Positions 1 through 8,473 of a stretch of 64,000 bases of DNA are shown in pieces; position 1 is the stretch's first letter; every line of letters begins with the position of its first letter. This DNA comes from BOG-908 sp964242115 (GTDB lineage Bacteria; Pseudomonadota; Alphaproteobacteria; Acetobacterales; Acetobacteraceae), in NCBI GenBank assembly GCA_964242115.1, contig CAXSZX010000007.1, positions 1 to 64,000 of the forward strand, given 5' to 3'. The notes under the pieces are model-generated. The model worked only from the letters and a program-made list of their open reading frames with translations, was not told the DNA's origin and made no database searches. The position numbers and the translations under genes were made by a program.

Positions 1-33
1 CCGAGCAAAGGACCCTGGATATGGCCAAGGGAT

Positions 34-330
34 TCACCGCACCCAAATGAATATGCCTCCTTCAGCCAAGACCGATCCAGGAGGCGCAAGAAGCTTGAAA
101 TCTCTGCCTGCGCCCACGAAGACCCGGGACGTCCTGAACCCAGAAAACGCGACGCCCGCGACTCGGCCTTTAGAATTAATGCTGCTTATCCTCACGTAAC
201 GATCGAGATTGGGCACCGTCTGAAATTTAGTTGGGACACCGTAGGTAGCTACGTCGGATCTGTTGAAATCACTTATCAGGTTGAAGAACACCTGCCCGTT
301 CTTTGCGAGGCCGATAGCATTTACGGCGTA
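34..330 (-). pseudogene. 3' fragment of a possible HAF-repeat extracellular protein
   Basis: The minus strand reads as a plausible protein tail ending at a stop at 34. It contains a segment INSKGRVAG followed by FVGAGRDFKLLAPPGS, which resembles the 'IN-x-x-G-x-V-x-G' units of HAF-type extracellular repeat proteins. Coding character seems to end near 330, exactly where the plus-strand peptidase propeptide begins, so the two look joined by a rearrangement. No start codon or upstream domain is present in the joined sequence. The family assignment rests on one repeat unit and is weak. Confidence 0.25.
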
Positions 331-2077
331 TGGACCTACGCAGCAGGACATCGACAAGGTGAGTGGCTGGCTCAGCTCCGCGGGGATTGTCGTCGAGGAC
401 ATCTCGCCGAGCGGAATGACCATAACGGTGAGCGGTAACTCGCAGCAGTTCGCAACCGCCTTCCAAGTGCAACTTCATGCGTTCGAGTTCCAGGGTAGCA
501 GCCACTTTGCAAACGTCTCCGGCATCTCCATCCCGGCTGCGCTTTCACCTGTCGTGGTCGGACCCGTCCTCTCCAATTTCTTCCCGAAACCGAGGGTGAC
601 AAGGCCGCCTGGCTTTACGATACCCGGCGGGAGCGGATCTGACCCCTTCTACGCTGTAGGGCCAGCGGATTTCGAGGTCATCTACAATTCGACTCCTCTC
701 CTTACCGGATATAATGGCTTCAACAAGCAGGTCACCGGCGCGGGCGTCACCGTGGCGGTTCTGGAGGACTCCGACATGAAACCGGGTGATTGGCAGGTCT
801 TCCAGACCAAGCTCAATGCTTCAGCCGGTTACGGCCACCTCTTCAGTCTCCACCCGGATGCATGCGCTAAGCCGGGCCTAAACGCCGATGAGCTCGAGGC
901 GACTTTGGACACTGAATGGGTAAGCGCATCCGCGCCCGAAGCCAGCGTCGTTGAAGCTTCGTGCGCTACCACGGAGATGCAGTTCGGCGTGCAGGTGGCA
1001 TTGGCGAACCTCGTGGAGGGTACCCAGACCGACGCGACGATCTACAGCGTAAGCTTCGGCGGTTGCGAACAAGAGAACGGCCTGCCCTTCCTTGCCAATT
1101 GGAGCAACCTGACGGAGGAGGCTGCCGCGGAGGGTATTTCGGTAATCGTAGCCTCGGGAGACAGCGGATCGAGCTGCGACCGCGGTCAATTCGGACAGAA
1201 TGGGCTCGGCGTCAACGGACTCGGTTCAAATCCCTACGTTCTTTCGGTTGGCGGAACAGACTTCCTGGACACTGCCCTGCACCAGTCTTCCCGATATTGG
1301 CTCAAACACAACACCAACGATGGGGTCGCGACCGCTCTTTCCTACGTTCCGGAGATACGCTGGGACAACTCCTGCTCTAATGCGATCGTGGCCCGTTACA
1401 TCGGAAGAGCCGCTCCCCTGGCGTTCTGCAACAGCCTCCCGGCAAACGTGCAGAACGGCATCGGTTCGACGGGTGGCGAGAGCCTCTATTACGCCAAACC
1501 AGCTTGGCAGTCCCTCGCCATTACTGGAATGCCGAACGATGGAGTGCGCGATCAACCTGACGTCGCTTCGTTTGCCGCGAACGGAATCTGGAATCATGGT
1601 TCACTCGTATGTTTCTCAGACTTCCTTTATGGAGGAGCGCCGTGCATCTACGGTGGGAGAGAAGCACTGAATCAGATTGTCGGAGGAACGTCGGTTGCCG
1701 CCCCTGCATTCGCGGGGGTCCTCGCCCTTGTCACTGAAGCATCAGGCGCCAAATTGGGCAATCCCGCACCCAGGCTCTACGAGCTCGCTCAGCTTCAGTT
1801 CAGCAACCCAACTCTCGCGAGCGGCTGCAAGTCGACGTTGGGCAACAAGATCTCGAAAGGGTGCCTGTTCAACAACGTGACTGCGGGAGATAACTCGGAA
1901 CCCTGTATAACCGGGACACCGGACTGCCACTCGACAGCTCTCTCCACCGCGGGCGTCGGGTTTCTGTCAACCAACAACGGGAAGAATGGCACCCCCTCGT
2001 TCCCGTCCAGTCCAGGCTACAATCTTGTGACCGGACTCGGTTCTGTTAACATAACCAACCTCGTCTACAGCTACTAA
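263..2077 (+). CDS. S53 (sedolisin/kumamolisin-type) serine-carboxyl peptidase, N-terminally truncated
   Basis: This is a secreted acid peptidase of MEROPS family S53. The first codon is TTG and no convincing ribosome site precedes it. The pro-kumamolisin activation domain is recognisable from YGPTQQDIDKVSGWL (about residue 23) to about residue 115, but the N-terminal half of that propeptide and any signal peptide are missing. The catalytic domain carries the Glu/Asp pair in ELEATLD (E212 and D216, the family's four-residue spacing), the oxyanion Asp in ASGDSGS (about 300) and the nucleophile in GGTSVAAPAF (about 477). All catalytic residues are therefore present. The truncation near base 330 suggests that the gene cannot be exported or processed normally, so it may be a pseudogene despite its long open frame. 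Family certain; activity doubtful. Confidence 0.8.
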   Translation: MKSLIRLKNTCPFFARPIAFTAYGPTQQDIDKVSGWLSSAGIVVEDISPSGMTITVSGNSQQFATAFQVQLHAFEFQGSSHFANVSGISIPAALSPVVVGPVLSNFFPKPRVTRPPGFTIPGGSGSDPFYAVGPADFEVIYNSTPLLTGYNGFNKQVTGAGVTVAVLEDSDMKPGDWQVFQTKLNASAGYGHLFSLHPDACAKPGLNADELEATLDTEWVSASAPEASVVEASCATTEMQFGVQVALANLVEGTQTDATIYSVSFGGCEQENGLPFLANWSNLTEEAAAEGISVIVASGDSGSSCDRGQFGQNGLGVNGLGSNPYVLSVGGTDFLDTALHQSSRYWLKHNTNDGVATALSYVPEIRWDNSCSNAIVARYIGRAAPLAFCNSLPANVQNGIGSTGGESLYYAKPAWQSLAITGMPNDGVRDQPDVASFAANGIWNHGSLVCFSDFLYGGAPCIYGGREALNQIVGGTSVAAPAFAGVLALVTEASGAKLGNPAPRLYELAQLQFSNPTLASGCKSTLGNKISKGCLFNNVTAGDNSEPCITGTPDCHSTALSTAGVGFLSTNNGKNGTPSFPSSPGYNLVTGLGSVNITNLVYSY

Positions 2078-2244
2078 CGGAGCTGGCCGGTTCGGCTTGT
2101 TTTTGGGCCGGTAGGCTCGTCAACGGCTGACTTCGCTGTTGCGGAAGCATTGAAGTCGGTTCCAAGCTTGAATCGAAGTCGGTCATCCCTGAAGACCTAT
2201 ACGGTTGAGCTGCGCCGGTTTGGTGGACACCTGGTTTAGGTTTT

Positions 2245-2672
2245 GCACCCGGTCGGAGGTTGAAGATGCGGCGCCTAGCCGAACGGAGATAGTTTTCAAC
2301 GCCTCGGCAGGCGTTCTTCCAGCCAAGAGTTTTCGCGGCTTTATGTTGTCAGACATCGCCACAGCTTGGAGAGCATGTGCGCTCAGGGCGTGCCCTTCGG
2401 AAAATCGATTGACGCTGCAGACCATGGATTTCCTTGTTCATCTCCCCCTGCCACGGACTGTGTGGATCGCAGAAGTCAACGTCCAGCCCCGTGTCAATCT
2501 TCATCTCTGCGTGCTGCGACACCTCCGCCCCCCGATACAAGGTTTGGTGATTGCCGAAGCTGCTCGGTAAGTCGGTGATCTTGCATGCGCTGCCGTCGCG
2601 CACCGTCTCAGCCACAAGTCATCTAACGCAGGCTAGTTCTCCATGCGAGCGTTCAGAAGATGGCCGAGACTT
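2245..2672 (-). pseudogene. IS30-family transposase remnant (3' half)
   Basis: Translated minus-strand pieces match the intact IS30 transposase at 37799-39004. Shared blocks are NARMEN(stop)PAL against DARMKNGPAL, GAEVSQHAEMKIDTGLDV against GAEMSQHARLKIDAGLDV, CDPHSPWQ, and after a frame change HALQAVAMSDNIKPRKLL against NALQAVALALNTRPRKIL. The pieces lie in different frames and contain stops, so this is a decayed 3' half. Its outer edge near 2672 abuts the metE remnant exactly where metE coding breaks off, which makes it the probable agent of that truncation. Confidence 0.8.
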
Positions 2673-2674
2673 GT

Positions 2675-4050
2675 CGCCCCATATAATTGGCGGCGCAACG
2701 CATCTGCTGTCTTAGGATTGAACTCAGCCGTGTTGCGTGAAGGCGTAACCTTCGAGTTGCTTGCCGAAATACTTGACTAATCGTTGCGCTCGAACTCGCC
2801 ATGCACTAGCACGTCCAGGCCGATTTCCTCTTGCTGTCGCACAGCGTTGTCGATCCAGCCGGCGATGAGGGAGTCGTATGCGGTCTCGGTCATCTCCTGT
2901 CGCGTCAGCGCGGCGCGGGCGCGGCGAATATCCGCAGTCTGCGGAAATGATCCAATAGTCGTGGTCGGAAAAGGGGGAGGTGCAGTCGGGCCTGTTGCGC
3001 CGGGCCGCTGCTTGTAGGCGCTGCGTCGGCGCGTAATTTCATCAGTGAAACCGGCGGTTCGCACCGCGACCTCGTCGCGGTGCACGCGCGCACTGGCCCG
3101 GCGTGACGCATTTGCTTCAACGCTGGCCCGCAGATGCGCCGCGATTGCCGCCTCGCCCTCGTTCAGGGCACAAGCAAGGATCGCCACCTCCTGAAGCTTC
3201 TGCTCGGCAAACGCCAGCCAGCCCTTCAGTTCGGGATCCAACCGAGTCTCCTGCGCCAAGTCGATCGGCACATGCAAAAGGCTGCACGATGGTGCCACAA
3301 TCAGCTTGCGCACGCCGCGTGATGTAGCAGGGTCGCGCAAGGTAGCGAGGGCGGCGCGTAAATCGGTGCGCCAGACGTAGCGTCCGTTCACAATGCCCAG
3401 CGAGAGCCACCGGTCTTCCGGCAACGCCTGCAGTATTGCGTCGAGCTCGTTCCGGCCACGGACGAGGTAAAAACGCAGGCCAACGATCGGAAGCCGCCGC
3501 AATGGCCAGGTTATCGCCTAACGGGCCGAAATCGTTCGTCAGCAGCACGGGCAAGGTGGTGTTCGCTGCCAAGTTGCCATAAGCCCTGCCGAACGCCGCC
3601 TGCGCCTTGGCACTGAGATCGAACCCAAGGCAGGCTCGTCGATCTGCGCCCACGCTGCACCCGCCGCGGCAAGTTCCTGCACTATCTGGGCGTAGACGGG
3701 GAGCAAGCGATCAAGGAGGTCCAACGGGTCCGATCCGTCTCGGTGCCGTTATCCTCGCGCCAGGGCAAAGTAGCTGGCGAGCGACACCGCATCAGCCGAC
3801 CATCAATATTTTGGAGGGACGACACCGAGCATGCGGGCAGTATCAGGCACGTGATCGTAAAGCGAGAAATCGCCCGAGGGAACATTGCATGTGCTCGATC
3901 TTGCAGCTTCCAGTGCCTGGCAGGAAGTGTTCGAGCGACCGCCTCGAGGCCGCGCTCGTCGATTCTGCTGGACCAAAACTGCTCCAGGGTGGCCTTCAGT
4001 TCACGCCTGTGACCGATACTGGGAAACCCGAGATTGCTCGACACCGTCAT
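2675..4050 (-). pseudogene. metE: metE remnant: cobalamin-independent methionine synthase, truncated and frameshifted
   Basis: MetE transfers the methyl group of 5-methyltetrahydropteroyl-triglutamate to homocysteine. The start is ATG at 4048-4050, beginning MTVSSNLGFPSIGHRRELK, the family N-terminus. Coding then passes through several frames: a block with IDEPAL near 3.67 kb, GLRFYLVRGRNELDAILQAL, TTTIGSFPQTADIRRAR, HGEFERND near 2.78 kb, then VKYFGKQLEGYAFTQHG and PPIIWGD. Homology stops near 2675, about two thirds of the usual ~750 residues, so the zinc-binding C-terminal catalytic part is gone, replaced by an IS30 remnant. It lies directly downstream of a cobalamin riboswitch. Identity is clear; function must be lost. 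Confidence 0.9.
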
Positions 4051-4194
4051 GCCAGACGCCCCCGGAGCATGCGGCCGATGAGCGAAAACAATCATGGGCG
4101 AACGCGAGCCAAGTGGATCGCGCCACTAATGGTGGTGACCGTCATCATCGTCTCCAGCCTCCGGTGCACCCCGCCCGACGGCCCAGTTGGTGCG

Positions 4195-4400
4195 ACGATG
4201 GCAGGTCTCCTGGCTCACGAATCGACGCCTCTGGCCCTGCCTTCCCAAACCGTCGTCGGGTTCAGTGGCCCACTTCTGGCGATGTGGACGGGCCGGCGGC
4301 TCACCCCTGACAGTTGCGGGGGCAGCCGCCGACTTGTCCTCGGACGAGATGTCCAGCCAGGACGCACGGCGTTCCCTTTTCGCCAGCTTGCACGAGGCCA
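4195..4400 (-). ncRNA. Cobalamin (B12) riboswitch
   Basis: Read on the minus strand, the leader shows the conserved order of a cobalamin riboswitch: AAAGGGAACGCCGTGCG near 4380, GCTGCCCCCGCAACTGTC near 4320, AAGTGGGCCACTG, TTTGGGAAGGCAGGGCC, and the B12 box AGCCAGGAGACCTGC at about 4200-4214. It sits roughly 150 bases upstream of the metE start codon, the classic placement: B12 binding turns off the B12-independent methionine synthase. The switch looks intact although the gene it controls is broken. Confidence 0.92.
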
Positions 4401-4560
4401 TCGACACTAAATGATATTTTGACTCTACTGAGGTTGCAAGCGGCCCGGAAAGAACTCCGTCGGCCGTCGCTTGATGTCGAAGCCGGTGCATCGTTCGGGG
4501 CTTAGCTGGCAGCGCTCGATGCCCAAGCCGGCAGGTTCGGTTTATAGCCAACCTGTTCGA

Positions 4561-6364
4561 TCACCCTGTAAGCGCGGTGCCGCCGTCCAGTCGCAAGGCT
4601 GAAGCGATCAACGCCAAATGCGAGAAAGCCTGGGGAAAATTGCCGACCAGGCGGCCAGCCTTGGCGTCGTACTCCTCCGACAGCAGGCCGACATCGTTCG
4701 CCAAACCTGCGAGCCGCTCAAAGAGGGCTTTTGCCTCCTCGTTCCGGCCCTGAAGGGCATACACGTCCGCGAGCCAGAACGAGCAAGGCAGAAACGCACC
4801 TTCACCCGGCACCAGACCGTCCGCACCAGACTCGGTCTGGTAGCGCAGCACGAAGCCATCCACCAGCAACGCACGCTCGATTGCTGCGACGGTTCCGCCA
4901 ACACGCGGGTCATCGGCGGGGAGGAACCCCACAACTGGAATTAGCAGCAAGCTCGCATCCAGATCAGGGGCACCGTAGCTTTGCGTGAATGTGTTCCGAC
5001 TTGAGTCGAAACCTCTTTCACAGATGTCGGCATGCATCTGTTCTCGCAGCTTAACCCATCTCTCCAATGGTGGCGGCAAGGCGGTGCGTTTCGGCATCAC
5101 GGATGCTCCGGTCGAGTGCGACCCAGGCCATGACCTTCGTATGCGTAAAGTGTCTCCGGCCGCCACGGACTTCCCAGATTCCGTCATCGGGCTGATCCCA
5201 AATCGTCTCAAGATACTCGACGAACTTAACGCGAAGGTCCCAGGATTCGAGTGGGCCGCTCAAGCCCCCTCGGAGGGCGACATGCATGGCATCCATGACC
5301 TCGCCGTAGATGTCGAGTTGCAGCTGTTCAGACGCGGCATTGCCGATGCGCACTGGGGATGCGCCCTGATATCCAGGGAGCCAGCCCGGCGACCATTCCG
5401 TCAGCTGGCGTTCGCCGTACAAGCCGTACATGATCTGCGTCTCGCTAGGGCGTCCCGCAACTGCGCGGTGCAGCCACTGGCGCCACGCCAGCGCTTCGTC
5501 GGTAAAGCCGCAGTTGAGCATCGCGGTCAGTGTCAGCGTTGCATCACGCAACCAACAGAAACGGTAGTCCCAGTTTCGCCCGCCACCAAGCTGTTCGGGA
5601 AGCGACGTGGTGAGGGCCGCAATCACGGCGCCAGTGGGCGCATAGGTCATCGCCTTCAGCGTCAGGAGCGAGCGTAGCACCAGACTGCGCCAGGCGCCCT
5701 GGTAAGTGCAGCGTGCAGACCAGGCTTCCCAAAAGCCACGCGTGGCCGTAAGGGCGGCATCGGTGTCGATTGCGGGCGGCGGTGGCAGATGAGAGGCCGC
5801 CCAGCCCAGCGTGAACACTGCCACCTCGCCTGTATCAAGCGTGAAGTTCGCGATTGTGGAGTCGCCGTCAACGGCAAGCGGGACCGTCGTCCAAAGCACC
5901 ACGAGGTTTTCGCCGGCTAGGGCAGTAATCCCGCCCTCCGCGAGCTTTGTCACCCAAGGTGTCGACTTCCCGTATCCGAAACGCAGGGTCAGCCGCATGT
6001 CCACCTTTGTCCGACCACGCCTACCCTGCACGCGACGCACCAGGAAACCCTGCTGCTCCCCGACCGGCATGAAGTCGATGACAGCAATCTGGCCTTCGGC
6101 GCCTTCGAAAATGGTTTCCAGCACCAACGTGTTACCGTGGTATGACCGTCTAACCTGCATGGGAGGGGTGGCTGTCGTGATAATCCAGCTGCCATGCCGT
6201 ACATCGCCGAGCAAAGCCGAAAAGCATGCAGGACTGTCGAAGCGTGGCCAGCAAAGCCAGTCTATGGCGCCGTTCAAACCGACGAGTGCACCTGTCAGGC
6301 AATCGCCGATGATGGCGTAATCCTCGATGCGCAACGGCTCGCGGAGCGGAGCTTCATCATCCAT
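4561..6364 (-). pseudogene. GH15 family glucoamylase/trehalase-like enzyme, single frameshift
   Basis: This is a glycoside hydrolase family 15 enzyme of the actinobacterial and proteobacterial trehalase-like type, about 600 residues. The start is ATG at 6364 and the N-terminal part reads IEDYAIIGDCLTGALVG. Family landmarks include WDYRFCWLRDATLTL, SPVRIGNAASEQLQLDIYG and the catalytic-acid region GIWEVRGG, followed by HFTHTKVMAW. That frame ends at 5051. The next frame resumes with LPPPLERWVKLREQMH and carries DGLVPGEGAFLPCSFWL and the base-bearing region GLLSEEYD...GNFPQAFSH, to a stop at 4561. The change of frame lies at about 5070-5085 in a run of GGTGGCGG. It is last in a minus-strand run after GMC, zwf and doxX. 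Either a real pseudogene or a sequencing indel. Confidence 0.85.
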
Positions 6365-6418
6365 GACAATCGTGCTCCTATTGAATGACGCTGCCGCATA
6401 GCCGTGAGGCAGTCATCA

Positions 6419-6880
6419 CTATCTATCCGTCACTGCGGCGTAGGGGTAGGAGGATGAGAGGGGATGCTGGACGAACCCTGCGACGTCTGCGGGGCCAGTG
6501 CCGAAGGTAATGAACATGAAACCGGCGCCGAGCGCGAAATTCTTCAGAAAGTCCCAGAACAGATTGCGTCCTTTTCCGCCCAACCAGAAGTCGCCCGGCA
6601 CCCAGAAGCGTTTCCACAAGATTGCAGTTACACCACAATAGCCGCCCAGAATGAAGGCCGCGAGTCGGTCGCCGATGCCGGCGAGGATGCACGCGGAGCC
6701 AAGCAATTCGACTGCGAGCCCGATCACGATCAGCAGCGGCGCTGCCGACCTGGAGATCTCCGCCGCCTGTGCCTCGGCGCCCCGAAAGTTCAATAACTTG
6801 TCGAGCACGCTGAAAGGGAGGAAGAGCAACACAAGAGCTAAACGCTCCAGGAACGTCACGGCGATAGAGAGAGTCAGCAT
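6419..6880 (-). CDS. DoxX-family membrane protein
   Basis: A four-helix integral membrane protein of about 153 residues belonging to the DoxX/SURF4-like family, whose members are often linked to redox or oxidative-stress functions. Hydrophobic segments are FLERLALVLLFLPFSVL, LLIVIGLAVELLGSACILAG, the stretch around FILGGYCGVTAILW, and FALGAGFMFITFG. The ATG at 6880 is preferred over longer versions because AAGGA lies at the right spacing upstream. The gene lies 39 bases after zwf and 54 bases before the GH15 gene, consistent with one transcript. The molecular function is not known from the sequence. Confidence 0.8.
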   Translation of the reverse strand: MLTLSIAVTFLERLALVLLFLPFSVLDKLLNFRGAEAQAAEISRSAAPLLIVIGLAVELLGSACILAGIGDRLAAFILGGYCGVTAILWKRFWVPGDFWLGGKGRNLFWDFLKNFALGAGFMFITFGTGPADVAGFVQHPLSSSYPYAAVTDR

Positions 6881-6919
6881 ACAAGGTCCTTTGATCGGGC
6901 AAGTACCGCTAAGCAACGT

Positions 6920-8446
6920 TCAACCATCGAGCTTGATCCAGTCGCGTCCATCCCGCGCCAGCAAAGCTTCGGCGGCGTCTGGCCCTTGGCTGCCGGCTGG
7001 ATATGTCTCGACCCTGCCTTCCCCACGAGCCCAGGACTTAAGCAGTGGCTGCACTGCCGACCAGCTCGCCTCGATGGCATCAGCGCGCTGGAACAACGTC
7101 GCGTCGCCGATCATGCAGTCATATAGCAGCGTCTCGTAACCGACGTCGGATCGTTCGGCGAAGAAGTCCTTGTAACGCATCGCAGTGTGCACACGCCCGA
7201 GTTCCATTTTTGGGCCGGGCACTTTGGCGTTGAACTGCGTCTCGACGCCCTGCTCGGGATCGATCAGCAGACGCAGCACGTTCTTACCCAAGGCATCCAC
7301 CGGCGTATCGCGGAACATAAGGTAAGGTGCGGGTTTGAAGTGAATGGAAATTTCCGTACGCCGGTCCGCTAGCCGCTTGCCGGTGCGCAGGTAGAACGGC
7401 ACGCCAGACCATCGCCAATTCTCAATGAATACCTTCATGGCAACGTAGGTCTCAGTCGTGCTATCGGGCGCTACACGGGCTTCCTGGCGATAGCCGGGCA
7501 CGTTTATACCGAACTCATGCCCGGCGCCATATTGCCCGCGTATCACATCGTCCACGCTGATCGGCTTGATCGCTTCGACAAGCTTGGCTTTCTCACTGCG
7601 CACTGCCTCGGCAGAGAAGGAGTTCGGCGGTTCCATCGCGACCATGCTAAGCAGCGTGAAAAGATGGTTGGGCACCATGTCACGAAGGGCACCTGTGGGC
7701 TCATAGAAGTTTCCGCGCTCTTCCACACCGACCGTTTCTGCCGCGGTAATCTGCACGTGGTCGATGTATTCGCGCCGCCAGGACGGCTCGAACAAACCAT
7801 TGGCGAAGCGTATGGCCATGACGCTTTGCACCGTCTCCTTGCCAAGGAAATGATCGATGCGGAAGAACTGGCTCTCTAAAGCGTGTCTGAATATCTGAGC
7901 GTTTAGCGCACGCGCCGATGCGAGATCGCTGCCAAAGGGTTTCTCGATGACGACGCGGCGGAACACGCTTTCAGCCTGGGTGAGCAGGCCGGCCCGGCCG
8001 GCACCCTCGATGACCGTGCCAAAGAACCGTGCCGCCACAGCAAGATAGAAGATGGCGCTCCCGGAGCCGACTTCCTCGGCGATCCGTCCGAACGTACCCG
8101 GCTGAGCGAAATCTCCGGAGACATAGCGCATGCGGTCGCACAGCCATCCCCAGGCACGCTGGTCCAGTTCCGGCGTATAGAACTCGGCCGTCTTGTCACG
8201 CGTGAAAGATTGCATCATGTCCGTCAACGATTGCGACCACGCCTTCGAATCCTGGGCGACCCTGTCCACGCCGACTAGCCGGAAGGCATCCGGCAGAAGA
8301 CCTCGGCTGGAAAGATTGTAAAGCGACGGCATCAGGAGCCGCTTGGTCAGGTCACCGCCCGCACCGAAGATCACCAGCGTGCAGGCTGGCGCCGGATCGA
8401 TACCCGGGCTGGTGGTAACCGTGTCTGTCGTCTGCATGATGTTCAT
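6920..8446 (-). CDS. zwf: Glucose-6-phosphate 1-dehydrogenase
   Basis: Zwf oxidises glucose 6-phosphate to 6-phosphogluconolactone with NAD(P)+, entering the pentose phosphate and Entner-Doudoroff routes in the cytoplasm. The 508 residues match the family's usual length. The nucleotide-binding loop is IFGAGGDLTKR (about residues 26-36). The active-site motif is RIDHFLGKETVQ, and VVIEKPFGSDL is the conserved lysine-bearing strand. ATG 8446 is supported by AGGGA upstream. It follows the GMC oxidoreductase by 27 bases and precedes doxX, so the run looks like an operon for sugar oxidation and NADPH supply. Confidence 0.97.
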   Translation of the reverse strand: MNIMQTTDTVTTSPGIDPAPACTLVIFGAGGDLTKRLLMPSLYNLSSRGLLPDAFRLVGVDRVAQDSKAWSQSLTDMMQSFTRDKTAEFYTPELDQRAWGWLCDRMRYVSGDFAQPGTFGRIAEEVGSGSAIFYLAVAARFFGTVIEGAGRAGLLTQAESVFRRVVIEKPFGSDLASARALNAQIFRHALESQFFRIDHFLGKETVQSVMAIRFANGLFEPSWRREYIDHVQITAAETVGVEERGNFYEPTGALRDMVPNHLFTLLSMVAMEPPNSFSAEAVRSEKAKLVEAIKPISVDDVIRGQYGAGHEFGINVPGYRQEARVAPDSTTETYVAMKVFIENWRWSGVPFYLRTGKRLADRRTEISIHFKPAPYLMFRDTPVDALGKNVLRLLIDPEQGVETQFNAKVPGPKMELGRVHTAMRYKDFFAERSDVGYETLLYDCMIGDATLFQRADAIEASWSAVQPLLKSWARGEGRVETYPAGSQGPDAAEALLARDGRDWIKLDG

Positions 8447-8473
8447 GATCGAATCCCTGAAAAGCCCGGACGG

